Origin: Streptosporangium carneum
GTDB taxonomy: Bacteria > Actinomycetota > Actinomycetes > Streptosporangiales > Streptosporangiaceae
Length of the DNA: 64,000 bases
Direction of reading: 5' to 3'
NCBI RefSeq assembly: GCF_027922005.1
Contig: NZ_BSEV01000004.1
Location: 248,001-312,000 of the forward strand
Shown: piece by piece, positions 55,544-64,000 of the stretch
Position numbering within the stretch: the first letter of the stretch is position 1
How the letters are laid out: every line of letters starts with the position of its first letter
Notes under the pieces: generated by a model
Told to the model about the DNA's origin: nothing
What the model saw: the letters and a program-made list of their open reading frames with translations, nothing else
Databases searched by the model: none
Made by a program: the position numbers and the translations under genes

Positions 55544-57626
55544 TCAACGACCGTCCAGGTGGACGGAACGGCCAAGGTCATTTTGTAAGGCGTTGACCAC
55601 CGAGGCGATCGCGGCATTCAACTTGGCGATGGTGATGTGCCGGTTGCGGACCATCGACAGCTCCCGGGCCGAGACCCCGGTCAGGTGCTTGGCCGCCTCG
55701 TACAGGCCCAGGTTGATGCCACCGGTGAAGATCGCCAGCGAGTAGCGGAACAACGCCTCTTTGATCTTCGGGTCGGAGCCTGAGGCCGGTCCGAAGTGGT
55801 GGTGCCAGCCCAGCCAGTGCGCGGTGCGCGCCACGATGGATAGCAGCGAGCGCTCGGGCATGCGCCGCTCGATCGCCGCCTCCAGATTCTCGGCGGCCTT
55901 CAGCGTCTCCTGGCCGCGCCGCCGCTTGACGGTCGGGGTGCCGTCCTCGGCGATCACCAGGTCGGTGTTGTCCTCGTACTCGGCGTCCAGGCGCGCGGCC
56001 GCGGCCAGATGCGCCCCGCGCAGCTGGGCGACGAAGGCGGCCGCGGTGTCCGGCAGCCCGACCTGGGCGCAGAAACCCTCCAGCAGCGGCTCGCACTGCT
56101 CCCACGGCAGCAGGTTGGCGCCCCAGTCGGCGTACTCGCCCGCGCCGACCACCGCGATGTCGCCGGTGCGCAGCTCCTCGGCCAGGTAGGTGAAGACCAT
56201 CGCCTCGAAATGCCGGCGCGCCACCATGCCCGGCTGGTGCCGGTCGGTGACGGCACGCCACCAGTTGCCGGACCCGAACATGATCCCCGACTCAGGATCG
56301 CCGCCGCCGGCGATCGGCGGAGGCAACGGGATGAAGTCGCGCCGCAGCGCTTCATGAGCGCGTGCGTGCTCCAGTGCCACCAGCACCGAGTCGTCGGCGG
56401 AGGTGGCCTTAAACTCCAGCTTCGCTGCCAGGTCGAACATCACGGGGCGGTCTTGGCGAAGGACCGGTGCACCAGCACCTCGTAGTTGTCACCGTGGAAG
56501 GCCGCCACCGACTCGATGTCGGCCAGCTGCGCGCCGAACCCGCCCGCCTGCTGCACCACGGCCACCGCCCGCTCCGCCCCGCGTCCGCCTCCGGGCCGTC
56601 GGGGTCCAGATGCTCCAGCACGGTGCGGTAGGTGCCGATCAGCTTCTCACTGACCGTGCGTTGACGCTCGCGGATGTCCTCCAGCGCCGCCCGCGCCCTG
56701 CGCAGGTTGCTCGCCACCCGCTTGCACAGCATCTCCGCTAGGTCATCGCGGGCCCGCATCCGCGCGGCGTGCGCCAAGCACGCCAGCAGCGCCAACTGCT
56801 TGACCGGCTCGTACCGCGACAGGGTGTCGGCGTCCTGAGTGTCGGCCTCCCCGACGAAAATCAGCGATCTTCGTGGGGGCGACGCCCTCCAGCCACACCC
56901 CGGTGTCGCCGAGAGCATCGATCTCGTCCAGGTACTCGGCCTGCTTGCGAAAGCGCGACCAGCTCGCCCGCTGCGCCGGCTTCTTCAGCCGGTTGAACAG
57001 CGTCCGCCCGTCCGGCCCCGTCGTGGTCAGCAGAGCTCCGATGCGCTCTCGGCCCTCGGGACCCATGCGCTCGCAGATGCGAGCGAAGATCTCGGCGTTG
57101 ACCCGCGCCCGGATCCGGGCGGCCATCTCATCCAGCGTGGTGAAGCCCGGCAGCTCCAGCGAGGCCTCGATCAAGCGCTCCAACGCCACATTGATCAGAT
57201 CCGGCGGGTTGTTCTTGGCCAGCGCCGCCTTGCTCATGGCCTCGGCGGCAATCACCCGGGCCCGGGGCTGGTCATAGACCACGCCTGACGAGCACGGATC
57301 TTCTTACGGTGCCATTTGGCCGTGCTGGCGGCCCTGTGATCGGGTTCGACATCCTCGGCCAGGCCCAGACAGCGCCGCACGTGGTCGACGACGACCTGCG
57401 AGATCTCCTCCGGGGAGGGAAACCGCGCCATCTTCTGAAAGCACTTCAGCGCCAGCGCCAGCGCGAACAGCGCCTGCGGACTCCTGGCCAGCTCCTGAGC
57501 CCAGTCGGTCTCCTCGGCCGTCGGGGTGAAGAACGCATGCAGCACCCGCGCCGAGGTCAGGCGCTTGAACTGCGGGTAGGCGGTCCGCTCGATCGACGTC
57601 ACCGGCGAGCCCTTCCTGCTGATCAC
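55544..57626 (-). pseudogene. tnpA: Frameshifted, truncated Tn3-family transposase
   Basis: Consecutive minus-strand frames give a Tn3 transposase: N-terminal SIERTAYPQFKRLTSARVLH (57626 on), then NNPPDLINVALERLIEASLE, then DADTLSRYEPVKQLALLACL and FDLAAKLEFKATSADDSVLV to KHLTGVSARELSMVRNRHIT near the end. Frames break near 57280 (one base lost), 56865 (extra T in a T run), 56580 and 56445. The conserved DDE catalytic half (first Asp onward) is absent after 55544, where unrelated sequence begins. The enzyme cannot work. Between 55352 and 55544 the minus strand has WIVPDGLWERTGGLL, perhaps an IS5 N-terminus remnant. Confidence 0.85.
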
Positions 57627-57733
57627 TCCCAGGACCCGCAGACCCTAGCGACGGATGATCACAACAGACCGCACAGTTCATCGAACTGCAACCAAATCAA
57701 CGCAGATGGTGACGCCTCAGCTATTGTCGTGGC

Positions 57734-57781
57734 CTCTGATCAGCCCTATTAGCCCTTTCCGGCGTACTTGGTCTGCCCCCC
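57734..57781 (-). repeat. Right terminal inverted repeat of the Tn3-family element
   Basis: Reverse complement of 50997-51044: 36 identical bases from the outer end, then 3 mismatches in 12. Confidence 0.9.
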
Positions 57782-57846
57782 GGCAGCGCGATGGCTTCCT
57801 GGCCGGACTGCGAGCGTGGGCGGCCGAGATCGCCGAACAAGAATGA
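57781..57846 (+). pseudogene. MarR-like gene tail right of the transposon
   Basis: The sequence after the second CGGCAG reads RDGFLAGLRAWAAEIAEQE and a TGA stop, the normal C-terminal helix of a MarR-family regulator. It is in frame with the fragment at 50935-50996 when the transposon and one copy of the duplication are removed. Confidence 0.65.
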
Positions 57847-57854
57847 AGCCGCCG

Positions 57855-58490
57855 TCAGTCACAGCCGCCGGACGCCTTGGGCGCCGCCTTGGCCTTTGTG
57901 CCGACGCCGCCGAACAGGGCCAGACCGCTGACGACGATTCGCGGCGCCCCCCGCCCGCTGCGGACGGCGCTGCGGTCGAACGCGCCGAACAAGCCGAAGC
58001 CCTTGACCTCGACCTCCACGTCGTCGGGCACGACGACCTCCGTGTACCCCCACAGGGCGAAGGCGCGCACCCGGATCTCCCGCGCGGCGAAGCGGGCGTC
58101 GCGCAGGTCGATCTCACCGCCGCCAAACACCGACAACGACGTGAACACGCGCGGGGCGACCCAGCGGCCCTTGCGGCTGAACCAGCCGAACACGCTGATG
58201 GCGAATCGGGAACCGGGCTCGTCCGTCACCACCAGCGTGTCCGTCCGGGCCGGCTCGGGCAGGCCGCGCCCGGCGTGTGCGAGCTCGCCCTGAGTCCGGG
58301 CTCCGTAGATCTCGCTCAGTCGCTGGTCCAGCTCGGTCAGCTCGATTCGGCCCGCGGCGGCGGCGTCCTGGAGCCGCCGGGCCGCTCGCTCGCGGTCCTC
58401 GTCGGAGGGGCGCATCTGGCGGTCAGAGGTGAGGTCGGGGTGCTCGGCCATGCTCTCGGTCCTGTCTGCGCGATCAGCGGGTGGGGCCAT
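57855..58490 (-). CDS. DUF1707 / LiaF-C-like protein
   Basis: The 211-aa protein has an N-terminal DUF1707 segment (MRPSDEDRERAARRLQDAAA, GRIELTELDQRLSEIYGA) and a C-terminal toastrack-like domain with GVDARDVEVEV-type VVPDDVEVEVKGFGLFGAFD and LSVFGGGEIDLRDARFA strands, similar to LiaF/VanZ-linked cell-envelope response proteins. ATG 58490 has GGAG 6 nt upstream. It lies 24 bp after the TetR gene on the same strand. Probably senses or responds to cell-envelope stress; inference from family. Confidence 0.85.
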   Translation of the reverse strand: MAPPADRADRTESMAEHPDLTSDRQMRPSDEDRERAARRLQDAAAAGRIELTELDQRLSEIYGARTQGELAHAGRGLPEPARTDTLVVTDEPGSRFAISVFGWFSRKGRWVAPRVFTSLSVFGGGEIDLRDARFAAREIRVRAFALWGYTEVVVPDDVEVEVKGFGLFGAFDRSAVRSGRGAPRIVVSGLALFGGVGTKAKAAPKASGGCD

Positions 58491-58514
58491 CTTATTCTCC
58501 AAGCGGAGAACAAG

Positions 58515-59147
58515 TCAGCCGGCCGGCTCCAGCCCGGACTCCTCCACCATGTGGACGCCCATCATCCGGGCGAGCTGGATGCGGAATTCCGCCGCGTGCA
58601 CCGGGTCGTCGGGATCGTGGCCCAGGCCCGCCAGCCACGACCGGCCGCCGACGGCGAAGCCGTACGCGGCCGAGAGCCCGATCAGCACAACCGCCTCGAT
58701 GCGCGACCGGCTCGGCGCGTGCCGACCTGCGAGCGCGGCGCGTATCCCGGCCTCGATCGTGTCGATCAGCTCCACCAGCTCCGGCCGCGTGGCACCCCGG
58801 TAGTCGGCGTGCATCTCGGCCCAGACGAACAGGCGCAGATAGCGCTCGTCTGCCAGGGTGTCGAACACCACGTCCATGATTCCCGCCGCCAGCGGCACGC
58901 CGTCCTGGGTGCGGATGCGTTCACGCACCCGCGCTTCCATGTGATCGTTCTCGACGCGCAGCACCTCCCTGACCAGGGCGGCATAGCTGCCAAAGTAGTG
59001 GGACACGAGCCCGTGGGCGACACCGGCGGCCTCGGCGATCTGCCGCAGGCTGACGTTGTCCGGACCTCGCTGCCTGATCAGCTCGGCCGCCGCCGCCAGC
59101 AGCTCGGCGCGTGATTCCGCAGGGTCGCGCCTGCGTCTGGGTGCCAT
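58515..59147 (-). CDS. TetR-family regulator
   Basis: The 210-aa protein has a helix-turn-helix (SRAELLAAAAELIRQRGPDN, LRQIAEAAGVAHGLVSHYFG) and a normal TetR ligand domain. ATG 59147 gives the usual start (MAPRRRRDPAESRAELL); a GTG at 59168 would add seven residues. It is first in a unit with the DUF1707 gene. TTGTCCACTGGTCAACAA (59160-59177), overlapping its promoter, is a weak palindrome that may be its operator. Confidence 0.85.
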   Translation of the reverse strand: MAPRRRRDPAESRAELLAAAAELIRQRGPDNVSLRQIAEAAGVAHGLVSHYFGSYAALVREVLRVENDHMEARVRERIRTQDGVPLAAGIMDVVFDTLADERYLRLFVWAEMHADYRGATRPELVELIDTIEAGIRAALAGRHAPSRSRIEAVVLIGLSAAYGFAVGGRSWLAGLGHDPDDPVHAAEFRIQLARMMGVHMVEESGLEPAG

Positions 59148-59202
59148 GACCGGCAGTTTATTGTCCACTGGTCAACAAGGGAGCCGGAGCCGTACGTTGT
59201 CG

Positions 59203-59226
59203 CCGACCCCGACCCCGACCCCGACC
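59203..59226. repeat. Four CCGACC tandem units
   Basis: CCGACC occurs four times in a row (59203-59226) just before the resolvase fragment. It may be a slippage product; no function is evident. Confidence 0.5.
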
Positions 59227-59234
59227 AGGAGCGC

Positions 59235-59470
59235 TGGCACGGGTACCTTCGCGGTCCTGGCCGCGGCCGCCGAGTACGAGCTGGAACTGCGCGCCGAGCG
59301 CCAGGCCGACGGGATCGTCGCCACCAAGCGCCGCGAGGCCACCGGCGCCATGCTGCCCGGCAAGAAGAAGACCGGCCGACCGCGCGGAGCTGGCGACACT
59401 GCGTCGCCTGGTCGACAACGGCGTCTCGGTCACCGAGCCGCCCGCACCCTCAAGATGCCGCTCCACCGCC
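59235..59470 (+). pseudogene. Serine recombinase C-terminal fragment
   Basis: The plus strand reads FAVLAAAAEYELELRAERQA, then KKTGRPR and, after a frame change, LVDNGVSVTE and AARTLKMPLHRL: the end of the catalytic domain and the helix-turn-helix of a resolvase/invertase. The catalytic Ser region is missing and at least two frameshifts occur. It is distinct from the intact resolvase at 51214 and suggests another lost mobile element. Confidence 0.65.
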
Positions 59471-59506
59471 TAAGCAGCCCTCGCGCAACGCTGACCAGCG
59501 GATATC

Positions 59507-60781
59507 TCACCTCGCGGCCCGTTTCTGCCGTACTCCGGTGGCACCCCTCCAGGGCAGGAAGGCGGCACTCGCCACACACAGGATCCCGGCGAGGAGGAGG
59601 GATCCTCTGGCGGACATGGCCGTGGCGAGCGCGCCGCCCAAGGCGATGAACAGGGGCTGCACGCTCTTGGCGCTGACCGACCAGGCGGTGCCGACGCGAG
59701 CCATGACGTGATCCGGAGTATGGTCCATCCGGTAGGTGCTGAAGATCGGGTTGAAGACGCCCGCGCACAGCAGCAACAGGAACTCCACCAGAGTGATCAC
59801 GGCGACGGCCGACGGCCCGCTTCCCACGAACGCCAGCGGGATCAGCCAGATCGTCCTGGCCGCCCCGAACACGACCAGAGACCTCCTCTCGCCCAGCACG
59901 GCGGCCAGCCTGGGGGAGAGCGTCGCTCCGAGGAGACCGCCGACACAAGGGACTCCGAGGGCGATGCCGTACTCGACAGGGGAGGCTTTCATGTCTTCGA
60001 GCATCAGGACGGCCGTGATCGGCACGCTCCACATGATCGCGCCACCGAAGACCATGGCGTTGACGTACAGGACGCGCAGGCCGGGATGGCGCATGATGAA
60101 CACCCAGCCCGCGAACAGCTCCCTCCTCGACCAGCCGCCCTCCGGCGCGGTCCGGGGAGCGGGGGCGGCTGGTGTGATCCTTCGTAGCAGCACCGCCGAA
60201 GCGAGATAGCTCAGGGCGTCGGCGACCAACGTGATCATCGGCCCTGCCAGCCCGATCAGCGCGCCGCCGACAGGGGGACCCGCCGACTGGGTGACCCAGT
60301 TGACGGTCTCCAGCCGGGCATTGGCCAGGGTGCGACGATCGGGTTCGACCGTGTGCCTGACATAGGCGAGGCTGGCCGAGCCGTGGGCGATCGCGCCACT
60401 CGTCTGGAGCACCGCGACCAGGCACAGATGCGTGAACGTCAGGCCGCCCAACAGGGCCGCCACCGGAACACTGGCGATCGCGAGGAACTGCAGCAGGTCG
60501 CTGACGACCATGACGGCGCGCCTGTCGGTGCGATCCACCAGGTTTCCCACGGGAAGAGTGATGATCGCACTGGCCATGGAGCCGATGACCGCCAGCAGCG
60601 AGACCTGGAGAGGACCGGCGTGGAGGACGACGATGGCGATCAGCGGCAGCGCCCCGGCGCTCAGAGCGGATCCGGCGGCACTGACCGTGTGGGACCGCCA
60701 GAGGCGGGCGAAGTCCGCGCCCGACCCGTTCGCGCGAAGGCCTGGCCTCGCCTGGAGCCTCGCCTTTCGTGACACGGTCAC
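59507..60781 (-). CDS. MFS transporter
   Basis: The 424-aa protein has twelve TM segments. N-terminal FARLWRSHTVSAAGSALSAG, motif A-like NLVDRTDRRAVMV, and SLAYVRHTVEPDRRTLANAR place it in the actinobacterial MFS group that includes macrolide/multidrug exporters and enterobactin-exporter-like (EntS) proteins. GTG 60781 is chosen because GAGGAG lies 7-8 nt upstream. It follows the AsnC-type regulator by 71 bp on the same strand and may be co-transcribed and regulated with it. Confidence 0.87.
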   Translation of the reverse strand: MTVSRKARLQARPGLRANGSGADFARLWRSHTVSAAGSALSAGALPLIAIVVLHAGPLQVSLLAVIGSMASAIITLPVGNLVDRTDRRAVMVVSDLLQFLAIASVPVAALLGGLTFTHLCLVAVLQTSGAIAHGSASLAYVRHTVEPDRRTLANARLETVNWVTQSAGPPVGGALIGLAGPMITLVADALSYLASAVLLRRITPAAPAPRTAPEGGWSRRELFAGWVFIMRHPGLRVLYVNAMVFGGAIMWSVPITAVLMLEDMKASPVEYGIALGVPCVGGLLGATLSPRLAAVLGERRSLVVFGAARTIWLIPLAFVGSGPSAVAVITLVEFLLLLCAGVFNPIFSTYRMDHTPDHVMARVGTAWSVSAKSVQPLFIALGGALATAMSARGSLLLAGILCVASAAFLPWRGATGVRQKRAAR

Positions 60782-60852
60782 CAGCGGGCTCCTCAACGGA
60801 TTGATCGGCCCGCCCAGTGTTCCACACCGGACAGGTGAGCGTGCCCGAGACG

Positions 60853-61830
60853 TCAGCCGCGGAACGGCTGGTACGTCAGCTGCTTGACCCGTCGCAGGAA
60901 CGGCATGGTCTCCACGTGTTCGACTCCGTCGAGCGCGCCGACCCCGCCACTCAGATAGTCGTAGAGGTGGGCGGTGTCCCTGGTGACCACGACGGCCATC
61001 AGGTTGGACGAACCCGTGGTCGCGACGGCGTAGGCGATCTCCTGATGGGCGGCGAGGGCCTCGCCCACCGCGTTCAGGGAGCGTGGCGCGGCGGTGATGC
61101 TCAGCATCGCCGCGTTGTGGAAGCCGAAGCGCTCGGGGTTGAACTCGACGTCGATGTACATCGCCCCCGAGCCGACGAGCTGTGCCAGCCTGCGCTTGAT
61201 CGCGGATTCCGAGCGGCCTGTCGCCTTCTGGAGCTCCGGATAGGTCGCACGGCCGTCGCGCTCGAGGGCGGCGACCAGCGACTCGTCCTCCTCGCTGATC
61301 AGGGCGGGCCCCGGGTGCGGGTGCGGCTCGGGGGTGAGCGCGGCGGCCTCGGCCTCCGTGAGCGCGCCGTTCTTGGCGAGCCAGCCGACAGGGCCGCCGT
61401 AGAAGCGGTGCAGCAGCTGGTGCGCGCGGACCTCGACGATGTGCGGGGTGCGCGGCAGCTTGCCGAGCAGCAGTTCGTCGCTTTCGTCGCGGGTGCGGGC
61501 GCGGGTCGTGCAGGTCACCTCCGTGCCGCCCGAGGTGAGGCCGATCCACGCCGTTCCGGGGCGTCTGGCCAGCGCGTCCGCGATGGTCACGGCTCCGTCG
61601 GGCGTACAGCGCAGCCGCAGCATCCAGTGCTCGAGGCCCGGCTTGTCGGCGGCGCAGCGGACGGCGACCACCCGCAGCCCCGCTTCCGCGCGCAGCCTGC
61701 GAAAGCGGCGCGCCACGGTCTGGTCGGACACGCCGAGCACGGCGGCGATCCGGCTGAAGGGGAGGCGGGCGTCGAGCTCCAGGGCCTGCATCAGCTTCAG
61801 GTCAATGTCATCGAACTTGGGGGATTCCAT
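60853..61830 (-). CDS. Double-domain Lrp/AsnC-family regulator
   Basis: The 325-aa protein contains two AsnC-type winged helices: residues about 8-50 (LKLMQALELDARLPFSRIAA, LGVSDQTVARRFRRL) and about 180-230 (ESLVAALERDGRATYPELQK, GRSESAIKRRLAQLVGSGAM), each followed by an RAM-like region (SGGTEVTCTT; TGSSNLMAVVVTRD). Such fused two-copy regulators occur in actinomycetes. It is divergent from the DHA2 exporter across a 165-bp region with GAAAGGCCTTTC, and upstream of the MFS gene on its own strand, so it may control export of an amino acid or aromatic compound. Confidence 0.9.
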   Translation of the reverse strand: MESPKFDDIDLKLMQALELDARLPFSRIAAVLGVSDQTVARRFRRLRAEAGLRVVAVRCAADKPGLEHWMLRLRCTPDGAVTIADALARRPGTAWIGLTSGGTEVTCTTRARTRDESDELLLGKLPRTPHIVEVRAHQLLHRFYGGPVGWLAKNGALTEAEAAALTPEPHPHPGPALISEEDESLVAALERDGRATYPELQKATGRSESAIKRRLAQLVGSGAMYIDVEFNPERFGFHNAAMLSITAAPRSLNAVGEALAAHQEIAYAVATTGSSNLMAVVVTRDTAHLYDYLSGGVGALDGVEHVETMPFLRRVKQLTYQPFRG

Positions 61831-61833
61831 GTA

Positions 61834-61845
61834 GAAAGGCCTTTC
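61834..61845. promoter_or_regulatory. GAAAGGCCTTTC palindrome
   Basis: A perfect 12-bp palindrome overlaps the ribosome binding site region of the AsnC-type gene. Candidate operator, or simply a GGAAAGG ribosome binding site with its complement. Confidence 0.4.
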
Positions 61846-61995
61846 CTATGTCGGATTCCGGCGCTTTTCCAGCCATGGCTGGCGACATCGACCGTGCACG
61901 TCTGATCGTACGGGAGTGGTCGAAGACCACGCCGTGCGTGCCGTGCGCCTGCCGTTCGGACGCACACTCGCTGCTCGGGCCGTACAGGGGGAGAA

Positions 61996-63504
61996 ATGCG
62001 CAAGTGGGGACCGCTGGTCGCGGTCTGTCTGGGGACGTTCATGCTGCTGCTCGACGTCTCGATCGTCGTGGTGGCGCTGCCTGACATGGCCGGAGGGTTG
62101 AACGCCTCGCTCTCCGATCTGCAGTGGGTCATCGACGGCTACGCGCTGACGCTCGCCGCGCTGCTGCTCGGCGCGGGCGCCACCGCCGACCTGCTGGGCA
62201 GGCGCAGGGTCCATGTGGCGGGCGTCGTGCTCTTCGCGGCGGCCTCACTGGCCTGCGGGCTGGCGACGTCGCCCGTGACACTGGTGGCGGCGCGCGGGGT
62301 TCAAGGAGTGGGGGCGGCCGCGATGTTCGCGACCACGCTGCCGCTGCTCGGCTCGGTGTACCAGGGCAGGCGGCGTTCGGTCGCGCTCGGTCTGTGGGGG
62401 GCGGTCAGCGGCGGTGCGGCGGCGATCGGCCCGGTGGTCGGCGGCCTGCTGACCGAAGGCCCCGGCTGGCGCTGGATCTTCTTCGTCAACCTGCCGGTGA
62501 GTGTGGCGGCGATCTGGCTGACCCGGCGCACCGTCCCCGAGTCGCGCGCCGCGCGGGGCGGACGGCTCGACTGGGCGGGCACGGTGACGTTCGCGTGCTT
62601 CGCGGGCGCGACGACATACGCGGTCATGCGGGCGGGCGGCCTCGGGTGGGTCTCAACGCCCACCCTGACCGCGTTCGGGATCGCGGCGCTCGCACTGGTC
62701 TGCTTCGTGCTCGTCGAACGCAGGACGGCCCATCCGCTGCTGGATCTGTCGCTGTTCGGCAAGCCCGCGTTCGCGGGAGTGACGGTGGGGGCGCTCGCCT
62801 ACAGCGTGGCCGCCTTCGCGGTGCTGCCGTACACCTCGATCTGGCTGCAGACGGTGCTCGGGCTCGGTCCGGTGCACGCCGGTCTCGCCGTGCTGCCGTT
62901 GGCCGCGACGGGCTTCGTGGTGGCGGCGGCCGGTGGCCGGCTGCTGCACGGGGTGCGACCGCGCCTGACGATCGGCGCGGGTCTGGCGCTGCTCGGCGCG
63001 GGCGCCCTCGCGCAGGCCGTCCTGGACGCGGGCTCCTCGTGGACGGCGCTGCTGCCGGGGCTGGTACTGGCGGGCCTCGGCACGGGACTGGTGGCTCCCG
63101 CGCTCGCGGGCGCCGCGCTCGCCGCAGTGCCGCCGGAGCGCGCGGGCATGGCGGGCGGCGCGGTCAACACGTTCAGGCAGCTCGGGTACGCCTTCGGGGT
63201 CGCCGCCTTCGGCACGGTGCTGACCTCCCGCATGGAGGACACGCTCGCCCCCGGCCAGGCCCACGCGCTCGCGGGCGGAGGCGCGTCCTGGCTGCGCGGG
63301 ACGGGCGTCTCCGAGCACGCGCTGCGCGCGGCGTTCGCCTCAGGACTGAACGCGGCGGCGCTTGTCGCCGGCGTCGTCGGGCTGCTCGCCGGGGTCACAG
63401 TGCTGGTGCTGGTGCGGGAGCCACGCCCTGTCGAGCGGGAGACGCCGGAGGCGGGGGAGAGCGTCCCGGTGTCCCTTCACGAGAACGTCCCGGGAAACCC
63501 CTGA
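61996..63504 (+). CDS. DHA2-family MFS drug exporter (EmrB/QacA type)
   Basis: The 502-aa protein has fourteen predicted TM segments. TM1 carries MLLLDVSIVVVALPDMAGGL, followed by LQWVIDGYALTLAALLLGAG (motif D1/A region) and the RRRVHVAG loop; motif C-like GAVSGGAAAIGPVVGGLLTE is present in TM5. It closely follows the EmrB/QacA pattern of actinomycete antibiotic exporters. GGGGGAG precedes the ATG. The AsnC-type double regulator is divergent and probably controls it. Confidence 0.92.
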   Translation: MRKWGPLVAVCLGTFMLLLDVSIVVVALPDMAGGLNASLSDLQWVIDGYALTLAALLLGAGATADLLGRRRVHVAGVVLFAAASLACGLATSPVTLVAARGVQGVGAAAMFATTLPLLGSVYQGRRRSVALGLWGAVSGGAAAIGPVVGGLLTEGPGWRWIFFVNLPVSVAAIWLTRRTVPESRAARGGRLDWAGTVTFACFAGATTYAVMRAGGLGWVSTPTLTAFGIAALALVCFVLVERRTAHPLLDLSLFGKPAFAGVTVGALAYSVAAFAVLPYTSIWLQTVLGLGPVHAGLAVLPLAATGFVVAAAGGRLLHGVRPRLTIGAGLALLGAGALAQAVLDAGSSWTALLPGLVLAGLGTGLVAPALAGAALAAVPPERAGMAGGAVNTFRQLGYAFGVAAFGTVLTSRMEDTLAPGQAHALAGGGASWLRGTGVSEHALRAAFASGLNAAALVAGVVGLLAGVTVLVLVREPRPVERETPEAGESVPVSLHENVPGNP

Positions 63505-63545
63505 CCACGTCCAGCCGCCGTCCCCGTCGAGAGCGGCGGACGGTT

Positions 63546-64000
63546 TCAGCGGTCGAGGCGGTCGAACACGTCGCCGAGGGCTTCGGCGAACTCGGCAGGA
63601 CACCTCAGGAAACCCACGTGGTCGCAGGGGAACTCGAGCAACTGGACATCGAGGCGCGCGGCGAGGACGGCGGCGATGCGGTGGGGGAGCGTCTCACACG
63701 AGTCGGCCCCCGCCACCACGGCGAGGCGAGCGGCGCGCAGGGCGTCCATGTCCGGTCTGAAACGAACGAACGACCGCAGCTCGTACTCCAGGCACGTTTC
63801 CATGTTCGCCTGGACGCGGGCCAGCATCTCCAGCACCGGGGCGGGCAGAGCCGCTGACGGCTCAGGCGGGATCTCCACGCCGACCTCCGCGTTGAGCACG
63901 CGGATGGCCTTGCCGACGCCGTCACGCCGGTAGGTCTCGTGCACCTCCTGGAACAGCGTGTGCCAGCGCTCCGCGTCGGGCAGCAGCTCGATGAGGAACG
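63546..64000 (-). CDS. Alpha/beta hydrolase, partial (cut by window edge)
   Basis: The frame is open to the end of the window, so the start lies beyond 64000. The visible C-terminal ~150 residues include FLIELLPDAERWHTLFQEVH, a cap-domain helix, and the C-terminal catalytic His region FPCDHVGFLRCPAEFAEALG. The nucleophile and acid lie outside the window. It is convergent with the DHA2 exporter. Substrate unknown. Confidence 0.75.
   Translation of the reverse strand, partial: FLIELLPDAERWHTLFQEVHETYRRDGVGKAIRVLNAEVGVEIPPEPSAALPAPVLEMLARVQANMETCLEYELRSFVRFRPDMDALRAARLAVVAGADSCETLPHRIAAVLAARLDVQLLEFPCDHVGFLRCPAEFAEALGDVFDRLDR

Larger units (their letters stand above)
50997..57781. mobile_element. 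Tn3-family transposon, about 6.8 kb
   Basis: The element is bounded by 48-bp terminal inverted repeats starting GGGGGG (50997-51044 and 57734-57781) and flanked by CGGCAG on both sides, consistent with the 5-bp target duplication of Tn3 elements plus one ambiguous base. It encodes a serine resolvase (51214-51888), a hypothetical protein, an IS5 remnant, an XRE regulator divergent from an SDR, and a frameshifted, C-terminally truncated Tn3 transposase (55544-57626). It interrupts a MarR-like gene in frame. Insertion boundaries are intact, but the transposase is dead, so it could move only with a transposase supplied in trans. Confidence 0.85.

Noticed and set aside
59203-59226. CCGACC repeats as a CRISPR-like or regulatory array
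   Set aside because: Four contiguous 6-bp units without spacers; simple tandem repeat. No CRISPR array or cas gene is seen in the window.
1-64000. tRNA, rRNA or riboswitch genes
   Set aside because: No cloverleaf-like T-loop/acceptor combinations, rRNA motifs or known riboswitch cores were recognised by eye; a covariance-model search would be needed to be sure.

Overview
This is a GC-rich actinobacterial chromosome segment. Codon use, GTG/TTG starts, ATGA overlaps and the families present (CGNR zinc finger, DUF1707, DUF6653-like, XRE/ImmA-IrrE/MAB_1171c, NB-ARC-TPR proteins) suggest a Streptosporangiaceae-like or related filamentous actinomycete. The placement is inference; no rRNA or tRNA is present to fix it. 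The window looks like an accessory, rearranged chromosome region: many divergent regulator/target pairs, resistance- and efflux-like genes, and an unusual density of truncated or frameshifted genes.

0-10.5 kb: a methyltransferase-acetyltransferase fusion, rsgA behind a 22-codon leader ORF, an isochorismatase/GlxA pair, RidA divergent from a CGNR regulator, an XRE-cupin regulator divergent from an EamA transporter across four helically phased repeats, a PaiB-like protein, and a secreted trypsin-like protease bracketed by two copies of an 86-87 bp hairpin repeat. Remnants of an SDR and a TetR gene follow.

10.5-20 kb: a ferritin-like (iminophenylpyruvate dimer synthase type) protein, a TetR/membrane protein operon, and a translationally coupled two-gene NLR system. 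In that system a small N-terminally hydrophobic putative effector and an NB-ARC/TPR protein carry matching RHIM-like short motifs. Next come a TetR regulator with two palindromic operators facing a decayed erythromycin esterase, and a FAD monooxygenase.

20-34 kb: a frameshifted secreted I36-type inhibitor, integrase and Tn3 transposase remnants, an APH-type kinase, an Imm26-like protein, an SDR/TetR pair, a 209-bp duplication that gives two unrelated genes the same promoter, ribosome binding site and first codons, two secreted paralogues, and an XRE - ImmA/IrrE - seven-TM (MAB_1171c) operon.

34-51 kb: GNAT, a membrane-anchored hypothetical, a NarL-type two-component system divergent from an ABC exporter with a perfect 18-bp inverted repeat between them, a VioD-like monooxygenase, an APH(6)-type kinase, a heterodimeric ABC exporter (IrtAB-like layout), a serine hydrolase/TetR pair, an MFS transporter with a CRP-type site, and an ArsR/SRPBCC operon.

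51-57.8 kb: a complete Tn3-family transposon outline (48-bp terminal inverted repeats, flanking target duplication, serine resolvase, broken transposase) inserted in frame into the tail of a MarR-like gene, carrying an XRE/SDR pair and an internally inverted IS5 remnant.

57.8-64 kb: a DUF1707 protein and TetR, a resolvase tail fragment, an MFS transporter, a double-domain AsnC regulator divergent from a DHA2 MFS exporter, and an alpha/beta hydrolase cut by the window edge.
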